DNA of 64,000 nt from Hungatella sp. UBA5385 (GTDB lineage: Bacteria > Bacillota > Clostridia > Lachnospirales > Lachnospiraceae). Below are positions 25,798 to 35,202 of this stretch, one piece after another (the stretch's first letter is position 1; each line of letters opens with the position of its first letter). The translations under genes were made by a program, and so were the position numbers. The notes below the pieces were generated by a model. That model saw nothing but the letters and a program-made list of their open reading frames with translations. It ran no database searches and was not told where the DNA came from. Location: the NCBI GenBank assembly GCA_002409995.1, contig DHOR01000030.1, positions 62,001 to 126,000 on the forward strand. Reading direction: 5' to 3'.

Positions 25798-27165
25798 TTA
25801 CAAAAACTTAGAAATATACCCCTGAATAAAGATAATTAATATAACAACCGGCAACACATATGTTACATACCCCTTTACCCATCTTGGGAAACGGAGTCCC
25901 TGGCCTTCATTGGCTTCTTTTAAGAATTTCTCAAATCCCCACCCATACCTGGAAGTACAAAAAGCAAGATAAGCCAGACTTCCAATAGGAAGCAGATTAT
26001 TGCTGATAATAAAATCTTCCAGATCCAGTATATTGCTCCCCGGACCAAAGGGCATATATCCACTCCAGACATTAAAACCTAATACACAGGGTAATGACAG
26101 AATAATGATAACTATGGCATTATAAACCACTGCTTTCTTAATGGAGCAGCCTGTTAGATCCGTTGCAAAGGATACAATGTTCTGAAATACTGCAATAACA
26201 GTTGATATAGCAGCAAAGGACATAAAGAGGAAAAACAGACTGCCAATCAGCCTTCCTGCAGCCATATTGTTAAACACATTGGGCAGTGTTACAAATACCA
26301 GCTTAGGTCCCTGACCTGGTTCTATGTTAAAGGCAAAACAAGCCGGAAATATAATAAGCCCAGCCATAAATGCAACCATAGTATCCAGAATCAGAACGCT
26401 GATGGCTTCTCCTGTGAGCCTCCGTTCCTTGCCAATATAGCTTCCGAATATTGCCAAAGCTCCAATGCCGATGCTGAGGGTGAAAAATGCCTGTCCCATT
26501 GCAGCAAATATGACCTCACCAAGACCCGCTTCTTTTATTTTCCCAAAATCCGGTTTTAAATAAAATTCCAGCCCTGCCCTGCTGTTCTCCATAAAAACAG
26601 AATGTCCCGCCAGAACCACCATAAGACAAAGAAGACAGACCATCATCACTTTTGTAATCTTCTCTACTCCGCCCTGAAGTCCTCTTCCGCATACTGCAAA
26701 ACAGCCGATGACTATTAAAATCATAAAGATCGTCATTGTAACAGGATCAGCCTGCATATTTCCGAATACGTCTGCTACACCATCTGCATTAAGCCCGGTA
26801 AAATCTCCCTTTGCCATCTTTATAAAATAAAGCACCATCCAGCCAGCAACCGTTGTATAAAACATCATAAGTATATAATTGCCTGCCATGCCTAAATATT
26901 TGGTATAATGCCACTTCGTCCCATTTGGCTCCAGTACATCAAAGGACAATGCAATGCTCTTCTGGCTTGCACGCCCAACTGCGTACTCCATCACTACAAT
27001 AGGAAGTCCAAGTGCAACTAAAAAAGCTGCATAGATCAAAACAAAAGCTGCGCCTCCATACTGTCCTACAATATATGGAAAACGCCATACATTGCCAAGA
27101 CCGATTGCACAGCCTGCTGAAATAAGTATAAATCCCAGCCTGGATGAAAACTTTTCTCTTTTCAT
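25798..27165 (-). CDS. Sodium-dependent neurotransmitter-type (NSS/SNF) transporter
   Basis: 455 residues, about 11-12 membrane segments. The NSS hallmark after TM1 is clear: LGFILISAGCAIGLGNVWRFPYIVGQYGGAAF (~9-40). Bacterial members (LeuT, TnaT, MhsT) import amino acids with Na+. The number of segments (11, ending KGYVTYVLPVVILIIFIQGYI) fits the common bacterial subgroup. AGGAG before the ATG. Single gene; the amino acid carried cannot be told. Confidence 0.95.
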   Translation of the reverse strand: MKREKFSSRLGFILISAGCAIGLGNVWRFPYIVGQYGGAAFVLIYAAFLVALGLPIVVMEYAVGRASQKSIALSFDVLEPNGTKWHYTKYLGMAGNYILMMFYTTVAGWMVLYFIKMAKGDFTGLNADGVADVFGNMQADPVTMTIFMILIVIGCFAVCGRGLQGGVEKITKVMMVCLLCLMVVLAGHSVFMENSRAGLEFYLKPDFGKIKEAGLGEVIFAAMGQAFFTLSIGIGALAIFGSYIGKERRLTGEAISVLILDTMVAFMAGLIIFPACFAFNIEPGQGPKLVFVTLPNVFNNMAAGRLIGSLFFLFMSFAAISTVIAVFQNIVSFATDLTGCSIKKAVVYNAIVIIILSLPCVLGFNVWSGYMPFGPGSNILDLEDFIISNNLLPIGSLAYLAFCTSRYGWGFEKFLKEANEGQGLRFPRWVKGYVTYVLPVVILIIFIQGYISKFL

Positions 27166-27274
27166 TCTTTTATCTCCTGTTATTATTAAAATTAATTAGA
27201 ATCTTCTGCACAGTCATTAATTCCACAGTACAAAAAAGATTCTGTACCATTATAGCACAGAATCTTTTTAATCA

Positions 27275-29665
27275 CTACACTAATGATTCAGCAAATTTCC
27301 GAATATTAGATGCATTTGCGAATTTTTTAATTTCCCCGTCTTTTACAACAACAAGAGTAGGAGCCTGCATAATACCAAGAGATACTGCCATGTCCTGATT
27401 TTCCTCTGCATCTATCACCTGATAATCCATATCCTTTAAAAAGTCTATGGCAATCTTGCAATTGGGACATGTTTTGGTAGTAAATAAATAGATTCCGGAA
27501 GGAATGCAGTTTCCTTTAAATTCTTTATCTTCTTTAACGCCCTTCACTGCATCTGCCACTTTCTCCGCTGCAGCACCGCCTTTTTTCAATACAGAATGGC
27601 CAAGATCATAGGTGGTACGGTTCTTGTACTCCTGAGTCTTTCCTTCATTCCAGTTCTGCACAGGGCGGTAGTAGCCGGTAATTCGGCTGTAAATCTCTGC
27701 CGGTTTTCCGCAGACCGGGCATAAATTATGCTCTCCAATGAGATAACCATGGTCCGCACAGATGGAGTAGGTTGGGGAAAGGGTATAATAAGGCAGCTTA
27801 TAATTCTCTGCAATGGTCTTAACAAGCCTGGAGGCAGCCTGCCAGTCAGGCAGCTTCTCTCCTAAAAATGCATGGAATACGGTTCCTGAAGTATACAGTG
27901 TCTGAAGCTGGTCCTGAATATCAAGTGCATCAAACACATCAGAAGTATAATCCACTGGAAGATGGGAGCTGTTGGTATAATAAGGAGTATCTCCCTCTGC
28001 TCCTGCTGTTATAATATCAGGATATCGTTTTTTATCGTGTTTTGCCAGACGATAGGTGGTGGATTCTGCAGGGGTTGCCTCCAGATTGTAGAGATCACCA
28101 TACATCTCCTGATAATCGGAAAGGCGCTCTCTCATATGATTCAGCACATCCTTTGTAAATTCCTGAGTGTTATGATCTGTTAAATCCTCACCCAGCCACT
28201 TGGCATTTAATCCAACCTCATTCATTCCAATCAGACCGATGGTGGAGAAATGGTTCTCAAAGGTGCCCAGATACTGCTTGGTATAAGGGTAAAGCCCCTG
28301 ATTGAGAAGCTTAGTAATAACCTCTCTCTTAGTTTTCAAAGATCGGGCAGAAATATCCATCATATAGTCAAGACGTTTGTAAAAGTCATTTTCATCATTG
28401 GCCAGATATGCAATCTTCGGCATATTGATGGTTACAACACCCACTGAGCCGGTGCTTTCTCCTGAACCGAAAAAGCCTCCTGTTTTTCTCCGCAGCTCTC
28501 TTAAATCAAGGCGGAGGCGGCAGCACATGCTTCTTACATCACTTGGCTCCATATCACTGTTTATATAGTTTGAAAAGTAAGGTGTTCCGTACTTAGAGGT
28601 CATCTCAAAGAGAAGTCTGTTGTTCTCAGTATCTGACCAGTCAAAATCCTTAGTAATGGAATAGGTGGGAATTGGATACTGGAAACCTCTTCCATTGGCA
28701 TCCCCTTCTATCATGGTCTCTATAAATGCCTTGTTGACCATATCCATCTCTGCCTTACAGTCCTTATATTTAAAATCCATTTCCTTACCGCCTATGATTG
28801 CGGGAAGCTCTGCCATGTCAGAGGGAACGGTCCAGTCCAGAGTAATATTGGAAAATGGTGCCTGCGTGCCCCATCTGCTCGGCGTGTTAACACCATATAT
28901 AAATGCTTCTATGCATTTTTTCACTTCTCCGTAAGAAAGATTATCCACCTTTACAAAAGGAGCCAGATAAGTGTCAAAGGAAGAAAATGCCTGAGCTCCT
29001 GCCCATTCATTCTGCATAATTCCTAAAAAGTTAACCATCTGATTGCAGAGCACTGATAAATGCTTAGCAGGAGAGGATGTGATCTTCCCTGTAATTCCTC
29101 CAAGCCCTTCCATCAGAAGCTGCTTTAAGGACCAGCCTGCACAGTAGCCTGTCAGCATGGACAGATCATGAATATGGATATCAGCGTTTCTATGAGCGTC
29201 TCCAATCTCCTGATCATAGATTTCAGACAGCCAGTAGTTGGCAGTTACAGCACCTGAGTTGCTTAAAATAAGTCCGCCTACAGAATAAGTCACTGTGGAG
29301 TTTTCTTTTACTCTCCAATCTTCTACTTTTACATAGCTGTTTACCACATCTTTGTAATCCAGAATAGTGGCATTCATATTACGAATCTTTTCTCTCTGTT
29401 TCCTGTATAGAATATAAGCCTTTGCCACATCTGTATAACCAGCCTGCTCCAGCACCCGTTCCACACTGTCCTGTATATCCTCTACAGAAATATGTCCCTC
29501 TTTCATCTTACCCTGAAAATCCGCAGTAACACGAAGAGATAATAATTCTAATATCTCATTGTTATAATCCTTTTTCGTAGCTTTAAAAGCCTTCTTTACT
29601 GCCTCTGTGATCTTAACCAATTGAAACTCTGCGATATCCCCATCTCTTTTCAATACCTGAATCAT
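27275..29665 (-). CDS. nrdD: Class III ribonucleotide reductase NrdD with fused redoxin domain
   Basis: Makes deoxyribonucleotides without oxygen, using a glycyl radical. Start is the ATG at 29665 (AAAGGAGAAAGG before it), giving 796 residues. ATP-cone ~3-95; catalytic barrel with HIHDLSMLTGYCAGW (~165), AGAQAFSSFD and SDVRSMCCRLRLD (likely thiyl Cys); zinc site C-A-D-H...C-P-V-C-G and glycyl-radical region RITGYYR near 680. An extra C-terminal domain (~720-796) carries the redox motif C-P-N-C in LFTTKTCPNCKIAIDFLKDMDY and a MQAPTLVV segment, a glutaredoxin/thioredoxin fold. This suggests a thioredoxin-type and not formate-type reduction. The activase nrdG is not adjacent. Confidence 0.96.
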   Translation of the reverse strand: MIQVLKRDGDIAEFQLVKITEAVKKAFKATKKDYNNEILELLSLRVTADFQGKMKEGHISVEDIQDSVERVLEQAGYTDVAKAYILYRKQREKIRNMNATILDYKDVVNSYVKVEDWRVKENSTVTYSVGGLILSNSGAVTANYWLSEIYDQEIGDAHRNADIHIHDLSMLTGYCAGWSLKQLLMEGLGGITGKITSSPAKHLSVLCNQMVNFLGIMQNEWAGAQAFSSFDTYLAPFVKVDNLSYGEVKKCIEAFIYGVNTPSRWGTQAPFSNITLDWTVPSDMAELPAIIGGKEMDFKYKDCKAEMDMVNKAFIETMIEGDANGRGFQYPIPTYSITKDFDWSDTENNRLLFEMTSKYGTPYFSNYINSDMEPSDVRSMCCRLRLDLRELRRKTGGFFGSGESTGSVGVVTINMPKIAYLANDENDFYKRLDYMMDISARSLKTKREVITKLLNQGLYPYTKQYLGTFENHFSTIGLIGMNEVGLNAKWLGEDLTDHNTQEFTKDVLNHMRERLSDYQEMYGDLYNLEATPAESTTYRLAKHDKKRYPDIITAGAEGDTPYYTNSSHLPVDYTSDVFDALDIQDQLQTLYTSGTVFHAFLGEKLPDWQAASRLVKTIAENYKLPYYTLSPTYSICADHGYLIGEHNLCPVCGKPAEIYSRITGYYRPVQNWNEGKTQEYKNRTTYDLGHSVLKKGGAAAEKVADAVKGVKEDKEFKGNCIPSGIYLFTTKTCPNCKIAIDFLKDMDYQVIDAEENQDMAVSLGIMQAPTLVVVKDGEIKKFANASNIRKFAESLV

Positions 29666-29725
29666 TGTAAACCTTTCTCCTTTCATCACTACACTCTTTT
29701 CCTATGTAAAAATGAATCCGTGCTT

Positions 29726-29794
29726 ATTATAACAGAGCTAAAGCAAAAACACAATATATAGTTCTGCTATTTATTGCAAAACTACATATTGTGT
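29726..29794 (-). promoter_or_regulatory. nrdD promoter with two NrdR boxes
   Basis: Minus-strand promoter: -35 TTGTGT (29749-29754), 17-bp spacer, -10 TATAAT (29726-29731). Two near-consensus NrdR boxes: ACACAATATATAGT at 29749-29762, covering the -35, and ACTACATATTGTGT at 29781-29794. Their centres are 32 bp apart, three helical turns, the usual geometry for NrdR repression. The same bases could form a hairpin that ends the hflX transcript. Confidence 0.8.
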
Positions 29795-29822
29795 TTTATT
29801 ATGTTTTCTTATAGGTTTAGGC

Positions 29823-31094
29823 TCACTTATTATCTGAGTCTGAAATGTCCGTGAGAGACGCATACAGCTCTACAGGAACATAGGCGCAGACTTGTATTCC
29901 TTCATCTAAATACTCTTCCTTTAGAAGCTGGCCGTATTTGCGGATCATCTGAATTTTCCCGGCTTCATTGTAAGGATATATCTTCTCTATATATATCTTC
30001 TTACTTCTTAAAATACTTTCCAGAAGGTTCTGGAGCTCATCAAGCCCTTCTCCTGTAAGCGCGGAAATCTTTACCTGATGATCAGAGGTAATATCTCTTA
30101 ATATTACATTAGAATCCACTTCATCTATTTTGTTAAATACTGTGATGATCTCTTTATCCTTAATTCCCAGATCCCGCAGTGTTTCGTAAACAACATACAT
30201 CTGCATGTCCATCTGAGGATTGGAGCAGTCCACAACATGGAGTATAAGATCACTGTATTTGGCTTCCTCCAAGGTGCTCTTAAATGCCTCAATGAGATGG
30301 TGAGGAAGCTTTCTGATAAATCCTACTGTATCAGTGAGAAGAATCTGCTGCCCTCCGGGAAGTGTCAGATTCCTTGTTGTTGGGTCCAGTGTGGCAAACA
30401 GCTTGTCCTCTGCCAATATATCGGCATCAGTGAGTTTATTCAGCAAAGTGGATTTACCTGCGTTGGTATAACCTACAATGGCAGCAACCGTGGTATGGTT
30501 TCTGTCTCTCTGCAGTCTGGTTACTTCTCTGTGTCGTTTTACACTCTCCAGCTCACTTTTCAGCTGTCCGATTCGTTCATGAATCAGCCTTCGGTCCATT
30601 TCCAGCTTTTTCTCACCAGGTCCTCTTGTACCGATTCCGCCTCCAAGCCTTGATAATGAGCTGCGAAGCCCAACAAGTCTGGCTGAGCGGTATTTTAACT
30701 GGGCAAGCTCTACCTGAATCTTGCCTTCTCTGGTGGTTGCTCTGGAAGCAAAAATATCAAGAATTACCATGGTTCTGTCCATAACCTTGGTATCCAGCGC
30801 TTCTTCTAAATTCCTAAGCTGGGCAGGAGAAAGCTCATCATCGCAGACAACGCCTGTTGCTCCCAGTTCCCAGACTCTGTTTCGGACCTCTTCAATTTTT
30901 CCTTTTCCCAGATAGGTCCCGGGATGAATGCGTTCTCTGTTCTGAATGATTTTATCTAAAGTAACTGCACCTGCAGTTTTCACCAGTTCCTCCAACTCAC
31001 TGAGAGAAGCTGCTGTATCATCATTATCATCCGTGCTGACCGCTATAAGAATCACCTGTTCTTCAACTTCTTTTAATTCAATTAATTCAGCCAT
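29823..31094 (-). CDS. hflX: GTPase HflX
   Basis: Ribosome-associated GTPase that splits stalled or stressed 70S ribosomes. N-terminal HflX domain (~1-185: NRERIHPGTYLGKGKIEEV, FDDELSPAQLRNLE-type region, RGPGEKKLEMDRR), then the G domain: P-loop GYTNAGKSTLLNKL (~205), LFATLDPTTR, DTVGFIRKLPHHLIEAFKSTLEE, and FNKIDEV. 424 residues from the ATG at 31094, preceded by GGAAGG. The TPR lipoprotein gene lies upstream with 15 bases between, so the two are probably co-transcribed. Confidence 0.96.
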   Translation of the reverse strand: MAELIELKEVEEQVILIAVSTDDNDDTAASLSELEELVKTAGAVTLDKIIQNRERIHPGTYLGKGKIEEVRNRVWELGATGVVCDDELSPAQLRNLEEALDTKVMDRTMVILDIFASRATTREGKIQVELAQLKYRSARLVGLRSSLSRLGGGIGTRGPGEKKLEMDRRLIHERIGQLKSELESVKRHREVTRLQRDRNHTTVAAIVGYTNAGKSTLLNKLTDADILAEDKLFATLDPTTRNLTLPGGQQILLTDTVGFIRKLPHHLIEAFKSTLEEAKYSDLILHVVDCSNPQMDMQMYVVYETLRDLGIKDKEIITVFNKIDEVDSNVILRDITSDHQVKISALTGEGLDELQNLLESILRSKKIYIEKIYPYNEAGKIQMIRKYGQLLKEEYLDEGIQVCAYVPVELYASLTDISDSDNK

Positions 31095-31109
31095 ATATCC
31101 TTCCAATCA

Positions 31110-31877
31110 TTATCTTGTTTTTAAAAATTCCAGCTCTCTCTCAGCTTCTTCATCATTGCCGGCTGCAGAAAGATACTGTTCCATTAGTTCCCGGGCTTTT
31201 GTAAACTCACCCTTGTATTCATATGCTACAGCCTGATTATACATAAGCTCAGGCACACTGGAAGCATCCTCCATAGTTAATCCCTGGCTGTAATATGAAA
31301 TGGCCGCATCATAATCCTTTTCTTCAAACTTACATAATCCCATACGGTTAAATAGCTCCGCATTTTGGATTCCTTCACTGTTTGCAGCTTCATAGAGAGC
31401 CATCGCCTCATCTTTTGCTCCCTGAGCCTCCATAGCAGATCCTGCTGCCAGAAGTGCCTGTAAACGTCCTGGTGCATTTTTATCTGTATCCAGCTCTGCA
31501 GATCGTTTATAATCCTCCATGGCTCCTGTATAATCTCCAGTTAGAGCTCTTGCCTGACAGCGGAGATTGTAATACTCAGGCAGTTCTTTATCCACCTGAA
31601 TCAGTGCACTGTAAGTGTCAGCTGCTGCTTGATAATCCTTTAAAAGATATTCTGCCTCAGCACGATATTTTAATACATCAATATCAAAGGCACCTACAAG
31701 TCCTTTTGATTTCTCGATGGCCTGATCAAAGGCTGTCACAGCGCCTTCATAATCACCTGTATTAAGCGCTTCGATTCCTGCGTCTCTGTAAGTATGTTTG
31801 TTCTCGCCTTTTCCGCAGCCTGTTATCATTACAAATGACAATCCAAATGCTGCTGCAATAGTTACCGCTTTCCTCAT
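31110..31877 (-). CDS. TPR-repeat lipoprotein
   Basis: 255 residues from the ATG at 31877 (AGGAGATAG before it). Signal peptide MRKAVTIAAAFGLSFVMITGC with the lipobox ITGC, so processed by Lgt and Lsp and anchored outside the membrane. The rest is built of about six tetratricopeptide repeats (ALNTGDYEGAVTAFDQAI; YLLKDYQAAADTYSALI; ALTGDYTGAMEDYKRSAEL; FEEKDYDAAISYYSQGL; YKGEFTKARELMEQYL), a protein-protein binding scaffold. Partner unknown. Between dut and hflX in one operon. Confidence 0.9.
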   Translation of the reverse strand: MRKAVTIAAAFGLSFVMITGCGKGENKHTYRDAGIEALNTGDYEGAVTAFDQAIEKSKGLVGAFDIDVLKYRAEAEYLLKDYQAAADTYSALIQVDKELPEYYNLRCQARALTGDYTGAMEDYKRSAELDTDKNAPGRLQALLAAGSAMEAQGAKDEAMALYEAANSEGIQNAELFNRMGLCKFEEKDYDAAISYYSQGLTMEDASSVPELMYNQAVAYEYKGEFTKARELMEQYLSAAGNDEEAERELEFLKTR

Positions 31878-31903
31878 TCTGCTATCTCCTGCTTTCAGCA
31901 AAA

Positions 31904-32341
31904 TTACTGTCTCCCTGTGCTGCCAAGTCCGCCTCTGTCCTCATTCTCAAGCTTTTCAACTGCTGTAAATTCCAGTACAGGCTGATGTTTCATAATACGG
32001 AACTGACAAATTCTGTCGTTTACATGAATCTCAGTATCTCTCAGTGCATAAGCAGGGAAAAACCACTGATCATTATCACCGCAGTATGTTTCATCAACAA
32101 TCCCCATACTGTTGGTCTGAATCACTCCATAAGTTTTAAAGGTGCTGCTTCTTGGCACAATATGAGCTTCATAACCTGTTGGAAGCTCCATGGCAATTCC
32201 AAGGGGAATCAGTTTAAACTCTCCTGCCTTCAGCTGAATCTCCTCTGCTGCACGCAGATCAATCCAGTCTGATTTCCCATCTATATAGCGTAATTGTTCG
32301 ATTTTATCTGATAAATATTTAATTCTTATTTTCTCTGCCAC
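31904..32341 (-). CDS. dut: dUTP diphosphatase (dUTPase)
   Basis: Hydrolyses dUTP to dUMP, keeping uracil out of DNA. 145 residues, trimeric type: motif 1 SDWIDLRAAEEI (a diverged form of the usual AGxDL), motif 2 PRSSTFKTYGV, motif 3 GIVDETYCGDND, motif 4 DRICQFRIMK, and the C-terminal arm EDRGGLGSTGRQ (motif 5). GTG start with AGGAGG upstream. Placed in an operon with the TPR lipoprotein and hflX. Confidence 0.93.
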   Translation of the reverse strand: MAEKIRIKYLSDKIEQLRYIDGKSDWIDLRAAEEIQLKAGEFKLIPLGIAMELPTGYEAHIVPRSSTFKTYGVIQTNSMGIVDETYCGDNDQWFFPAYALRDTEIHVNDRICQFRIMKHQPVLEFTAVEKLENEDRGGLGSTGRQ

Positions 32342-32412
32342 TGGCTTTCCTCCTGAGGGTCTGTAGAGATTCTTTATGTTTATGTCATCTACATTCTGTT
32401 CTTTTTATTGTT

Positions 32413-33273
32413 TTATTCTTTTGTTTCCGCTGCTTCATTTTCTAGTTCTTCTATTTCCGCAGCTTTAGTTTCAACAACTTCCACTTCTGCTTCTTCTGAA
32501 TTTTCTGCGTCTTCTAAATTTTCAGTCTCTTCTGCATCTTCAGTTTCTTCATCATCTGCAGCCATGTTCGTTACTGCCGCTTCCTCTATACCATCCTGTC
32601 CCAACTGCACAGTCTCTCCACCCGGAAGCACCACAGTTGCAGGAAGCAGATCACCGCTTTCAGAAAGCTCTTCCTCCACCTCCATGCGTATCTCGGCCGC
32701 AGTCTCCGGATCAGGCACAGGAAGATTCTGAGTGGAACCAATTCCGAATCTGCGCAGGAATTCCTCTGTTGTAGCAAACAAAGCCGGACGGCCCGGCGCA
32801 TCGAGACGGCCCACTTCATAGACAAGATTATATTCCACCAGACGATTGACTGCATGGTCTGATTTTACACCACGAATCTTCTCAATCTCCAGCTTGGTCA
32901 CCGGCTGTTTATATGCAATAATGGACAGTGTTTCCAGAACAACATCTGTCAGAACCTGCTTCTTAGGAGTGGAGGCAACACGGATTAAATTCTCATAATA
33001 TTCCTTCCTGGTGCACATCTGGTAGCTGTCCTCCAGCTCAATAATCTGCATACCATGAAGCTCTGAATCATACCGCTTCTTCAGCCGCTCTACAGCATCC
33101 CGGGTTTTTTCTTCATCCTGGTCAATGGCTGCCGATAGCTGCCGCACCTCTACAGAGTTGCCCATTGTAAAAAGAACCGCCTCTATCACAGCTTCCCATG
33201 ACCGTTCTTCTTCCGTAATATTCCTTAACTCATCCATTGGCAGCTTTTCCTGGTCATCCCACATATTCTTCAT
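32413..33273 (-). CDS. scpB: Segregation and condensation protein ScpB with acidic tail
   Basis: Kleisin-associated subunit of the Smc-ScpAB condensin. Two winged helices in residues ~25-190 (AVIEAVLFTMGNSVEVRQLSAAI; DVVLETLSIIAYKQPVTKLEIEKIRGVKSDHAVNRLVEYNLV; GRPALFATTEEFLRRFG). Normal ScpB ends near 190-200 residues; this one adds ~85 residues of Glu/Asp/Ala/Thr-rich low complexity (EETEDAEETENLED, EEAEVEVVETKA). The tail explains several apparent frames on the other strand. scpA is 42 bases upstream, in the same operon. Confidence 0.95.
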   Translation of the reverse strand: MKNMWDDQEKLPMDELRNITEEERSWEAVIEAVLFTMGNSVEVRQLSAAIDQDEEKTRDAVERLKKRYDSELHGMQIIELEDSYQMCTRKEYYENLIRVASTPKKQVLTDVVLETLSIIAYKQPVTKLEIEKIRGVKSDHAVNRLVEYNLVYEVGRLDAPGRPALFATTEEFLRRFGIGSTQNLPVPDPETAAEIRMEVEEELSESGDLLPATVVLPGGETVQLGQDGIEEAAVTNMAADDEETEDAEETENLEDAENSEEAEVEVVETKAAEIEELENEAAETKE

Positions 33274-33315
33274 CTTCTATATCCTCTGTTTCGTCTTCCC
33301 ATAGTCTTAAACTGC

Positions 33316-34107
33316 TTATGTATCTTCAATATCCGATAAATTCAAATCCTCCTCCTGACCTTCAGGCTCCAGAGTTTCAATCAGCATATCATCAAATAAA
33401 TCTTCCTGAGTCAAATGAATCTTACCAATCTTCATAAGCTCCAATATAGCCAAAAAGGTTACCACTACCTCTAACTTATCCGCCTGTTTCTCCAGCATTG
33501 CCCGAAATGAAAAACGTCGGTGAGTTCGTGCATAAGACATTACCGATGTAATCTTCTCCTCAAGGCTGACAGGTTCCTTCGTAATGGTCCCAAACCTGCT
33601 TCTTACAGGGTCAATTCTATCTGCCGTCCGCTTCATCACTGACCGGAAAACCTCCTGAAGCTTTGCCAGAGTCAGACCATCCAGAAGTCCGTCAAGATCA
33701 ACTGGAGGCTCATATTTTGCCACTTCAACAGGAACTGTTGGACCTTTATAAAGAAGCCTGTCCGCTCCTATCTCCCGGTCTCTCAGTTCAAGAGACATAT
33801 ATTTATAATACTTATACTCTAAAAGACGGGCTACCAATTCAGCTCTTGGGTCCTCCTCTTCTCCCTCCTCATTGACTTCCCGGGGAAGAAGCATCTTAGC
33901 CTTAATGTCAATCAGGGTGGCTGCCATCACAAGAAACTCACTGACAATATTTAAATCCTGAGTCTCCATCTGATTTACATATTCTAAGTATTGCTCTGTG
34001 ATCATTGCAATAGGTATATCATAAATATTAACTTTATTCTTTTCTATCAAATGTAAAAGCAAGTCCAGAGGACCTTCAAAATTCTCTAATTTATATGAAA
34101 TTCCCAT
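33316..34107 (-). CDS. scpA: Segregation and condensation protein ScpA
   Basis: Kleisin subunit that bridges Smc heads. N-terminal domain begins YKLENFEGPLDLLLHLIEKNKVNIYDIPIAMITEQYLEYV, the clearest family mark; FLVMAATLIDIKAKMLLP follows; the C-terminal winged helix (VVTFLAILELMKIGKIHLTQEDLFDDMLIE) binds the Smc head. 263 residues from the ATG at 34107, preceded by GGAG at 6 bases; longer frames at 34137 and 34119 lack a better site. In operon with scpB. Confidence 0.95.
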   Translation of the reverse strand: MGISYKLENFEGPLDLLLHLIEKNKVNIYDIPIAMITEQYLEYVNQMETQDLNIVSEFLVMAATLIDIKAKMLLPREVNEEGEEEDPRAELVARLLEYKYYKYMSLELRDREIGADRLLYKGPTVPVEVAKYEPPVDLDGLLDGLTLAKLQEVFRSVMKRTADRIDPVRSRFGTITKEPVSLEEKITSVMSYARTHRRFSFRAMLEKQADKLEVVVTFLAILELMKIGKIHLTQEDLFDDMLIETLEPEGQEEDLNLSDIEDT

Positions 34108-34226
34108 TCCAATCTCCATACTTTCTACCAGATGCATACTGATACTCAGTATACCAAATCCCGACTTATCTGTAAATACATGGCAGCTGTTGTATCAATC
34201 ATTTCGTTACAGTTGAGCCATGCCAT

Positions 34227-35105
34227 TCATAATTTGGCAGATGATTTACCACAAAGCTTGACAACCACAAGCTGCGGCTTATTATTCAGCCGGATATTAA
34301 CAGAATGGGTCCCCAGTCCACGGCTTACGATCATATGGGAATCCCCTTTATGAAATGTCCCTGCGCACCAGGGCAGAAAGAACTGAAACTGGGGAGTCAT
34401 AAGACCGCCTAAAAATGGAATCCGTATGGTTCCTCCATGAAAATGACCTGCAAGTGTTAAATCTGCTCCCCACTTTTTATAAGCATCAAAATAAAGAGGG
34501 GAATGACTGAGAAGAATATGAAACCGGTTCTGCTCCGGTGTCCCTATTTTCTCTGTAATCTCCTCCGCATGTAAATGATCTGGCTTAAAGTTCAGATAAA
34601 ACCGTTCCTCCAGGTCCATACCTGTGATAGCAATATCGCTGCGGAAATATTCTGTTCTGTCAGAGAGAACCATAACTCCCAGCCTCTGAAGCTGTTTTAC
34701 ATACTCCTGATACTGTCTGCCGTAGATATGGCGCTCTCTTCTCATTCTAGTCTCATGATTGCCGTTTCCATAATAAACAGGGTAGCGTTTCACCAGTTCC
34801 CTAATCAGATTTAAGGATACTGTTGTATCCGCCTTTCCCCTGGTAACCATCATATCGCCGCCAATCAGTACAAGATCAGGATTCACCTGATGAATTGCTT
34901 TAATAAGTCTTCGGTTGCCTGCTCCAAACTGATGGTCATGAAGATCGGAAAGAAATACCATGGTACATTTCTTTCCGATCTTATCTGTCTCTATAACAAC
35001 AGGTTCTACAGATATCTGCTCCCTTTCATATCTGGAACGCAGGAAAAGTCCCACTCCAGCCAAGGCAGTAAAACATGCAGCACCAATAAACCGCTCTTTC
35101 CTCAT
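34227..35105 (-). CDS. Membrane-anchored metallophosphoesterase (YkuE-like)
   Basis: Calcineurin-type phosphoesterase with two metals. One N-terminal membrane segment (~7-22), then the five motifs: FLSDLHDH (~51-58), IGGDMM (~80), GNGNHETR (~114), LSHSP and GHFHGG (~222). 292 residues. Relatives such as B. subtilis YkuE act on cell-surface lipids or UDP-diacylglucosamine-like substrates; the substrate here is unknown. Weak ribosome site (GGTAGG). Confidence 0.9.
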   Translation of the reverse strand: MRKERFIGAACFTALAGVGLFLRSRYEREQISVEPVVIETDKIGKKCTMVFLSDLHDHQFGAGNRRLIKAIHQVNPDLVLIGGDMMVTRGKADTTVSLNLIRELVKRYPVYYGNGNHETRMRRERHIYGRQYQEYVKQLQRLGVMVLSDRTEYFRSDIAITGMDLEERFYLNFKPDHLHAEEITEKIGTPEQNRFHILLSHSPLYFDAYKKWGADLTLAGHFHGGTIRIPFLGGLMTPQFQFFLPWCAGTFHKGDSHMIVSRGLGTHSVNIRLNNKPQLVVVKLCGKSSAKL

Positions 35106-35202
35106 TTACCTACCGTTCCTTTTCTTTGCTGTTTTCCATCATACACTGAATGGCAGTCCTGAGTCAAGTCGGTTTCCTTCTCCGGCCTTTTTAAAATTCT
35201 AA

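Noticed and set aside
29745..29797. Simple hflX terminator
   Set aside because: The inverted repeat halves are near-perfect NrdR boxes with three-turn spacing and the -35 overlap; regulation explains the symmetry better, though termination may be a side effect.
32408..32731. Ser-rich plus-strand frame of 107 residues
   Set aside because: Antisense of the acidic GAA/GAG-rich tail of scpB; no start signals.
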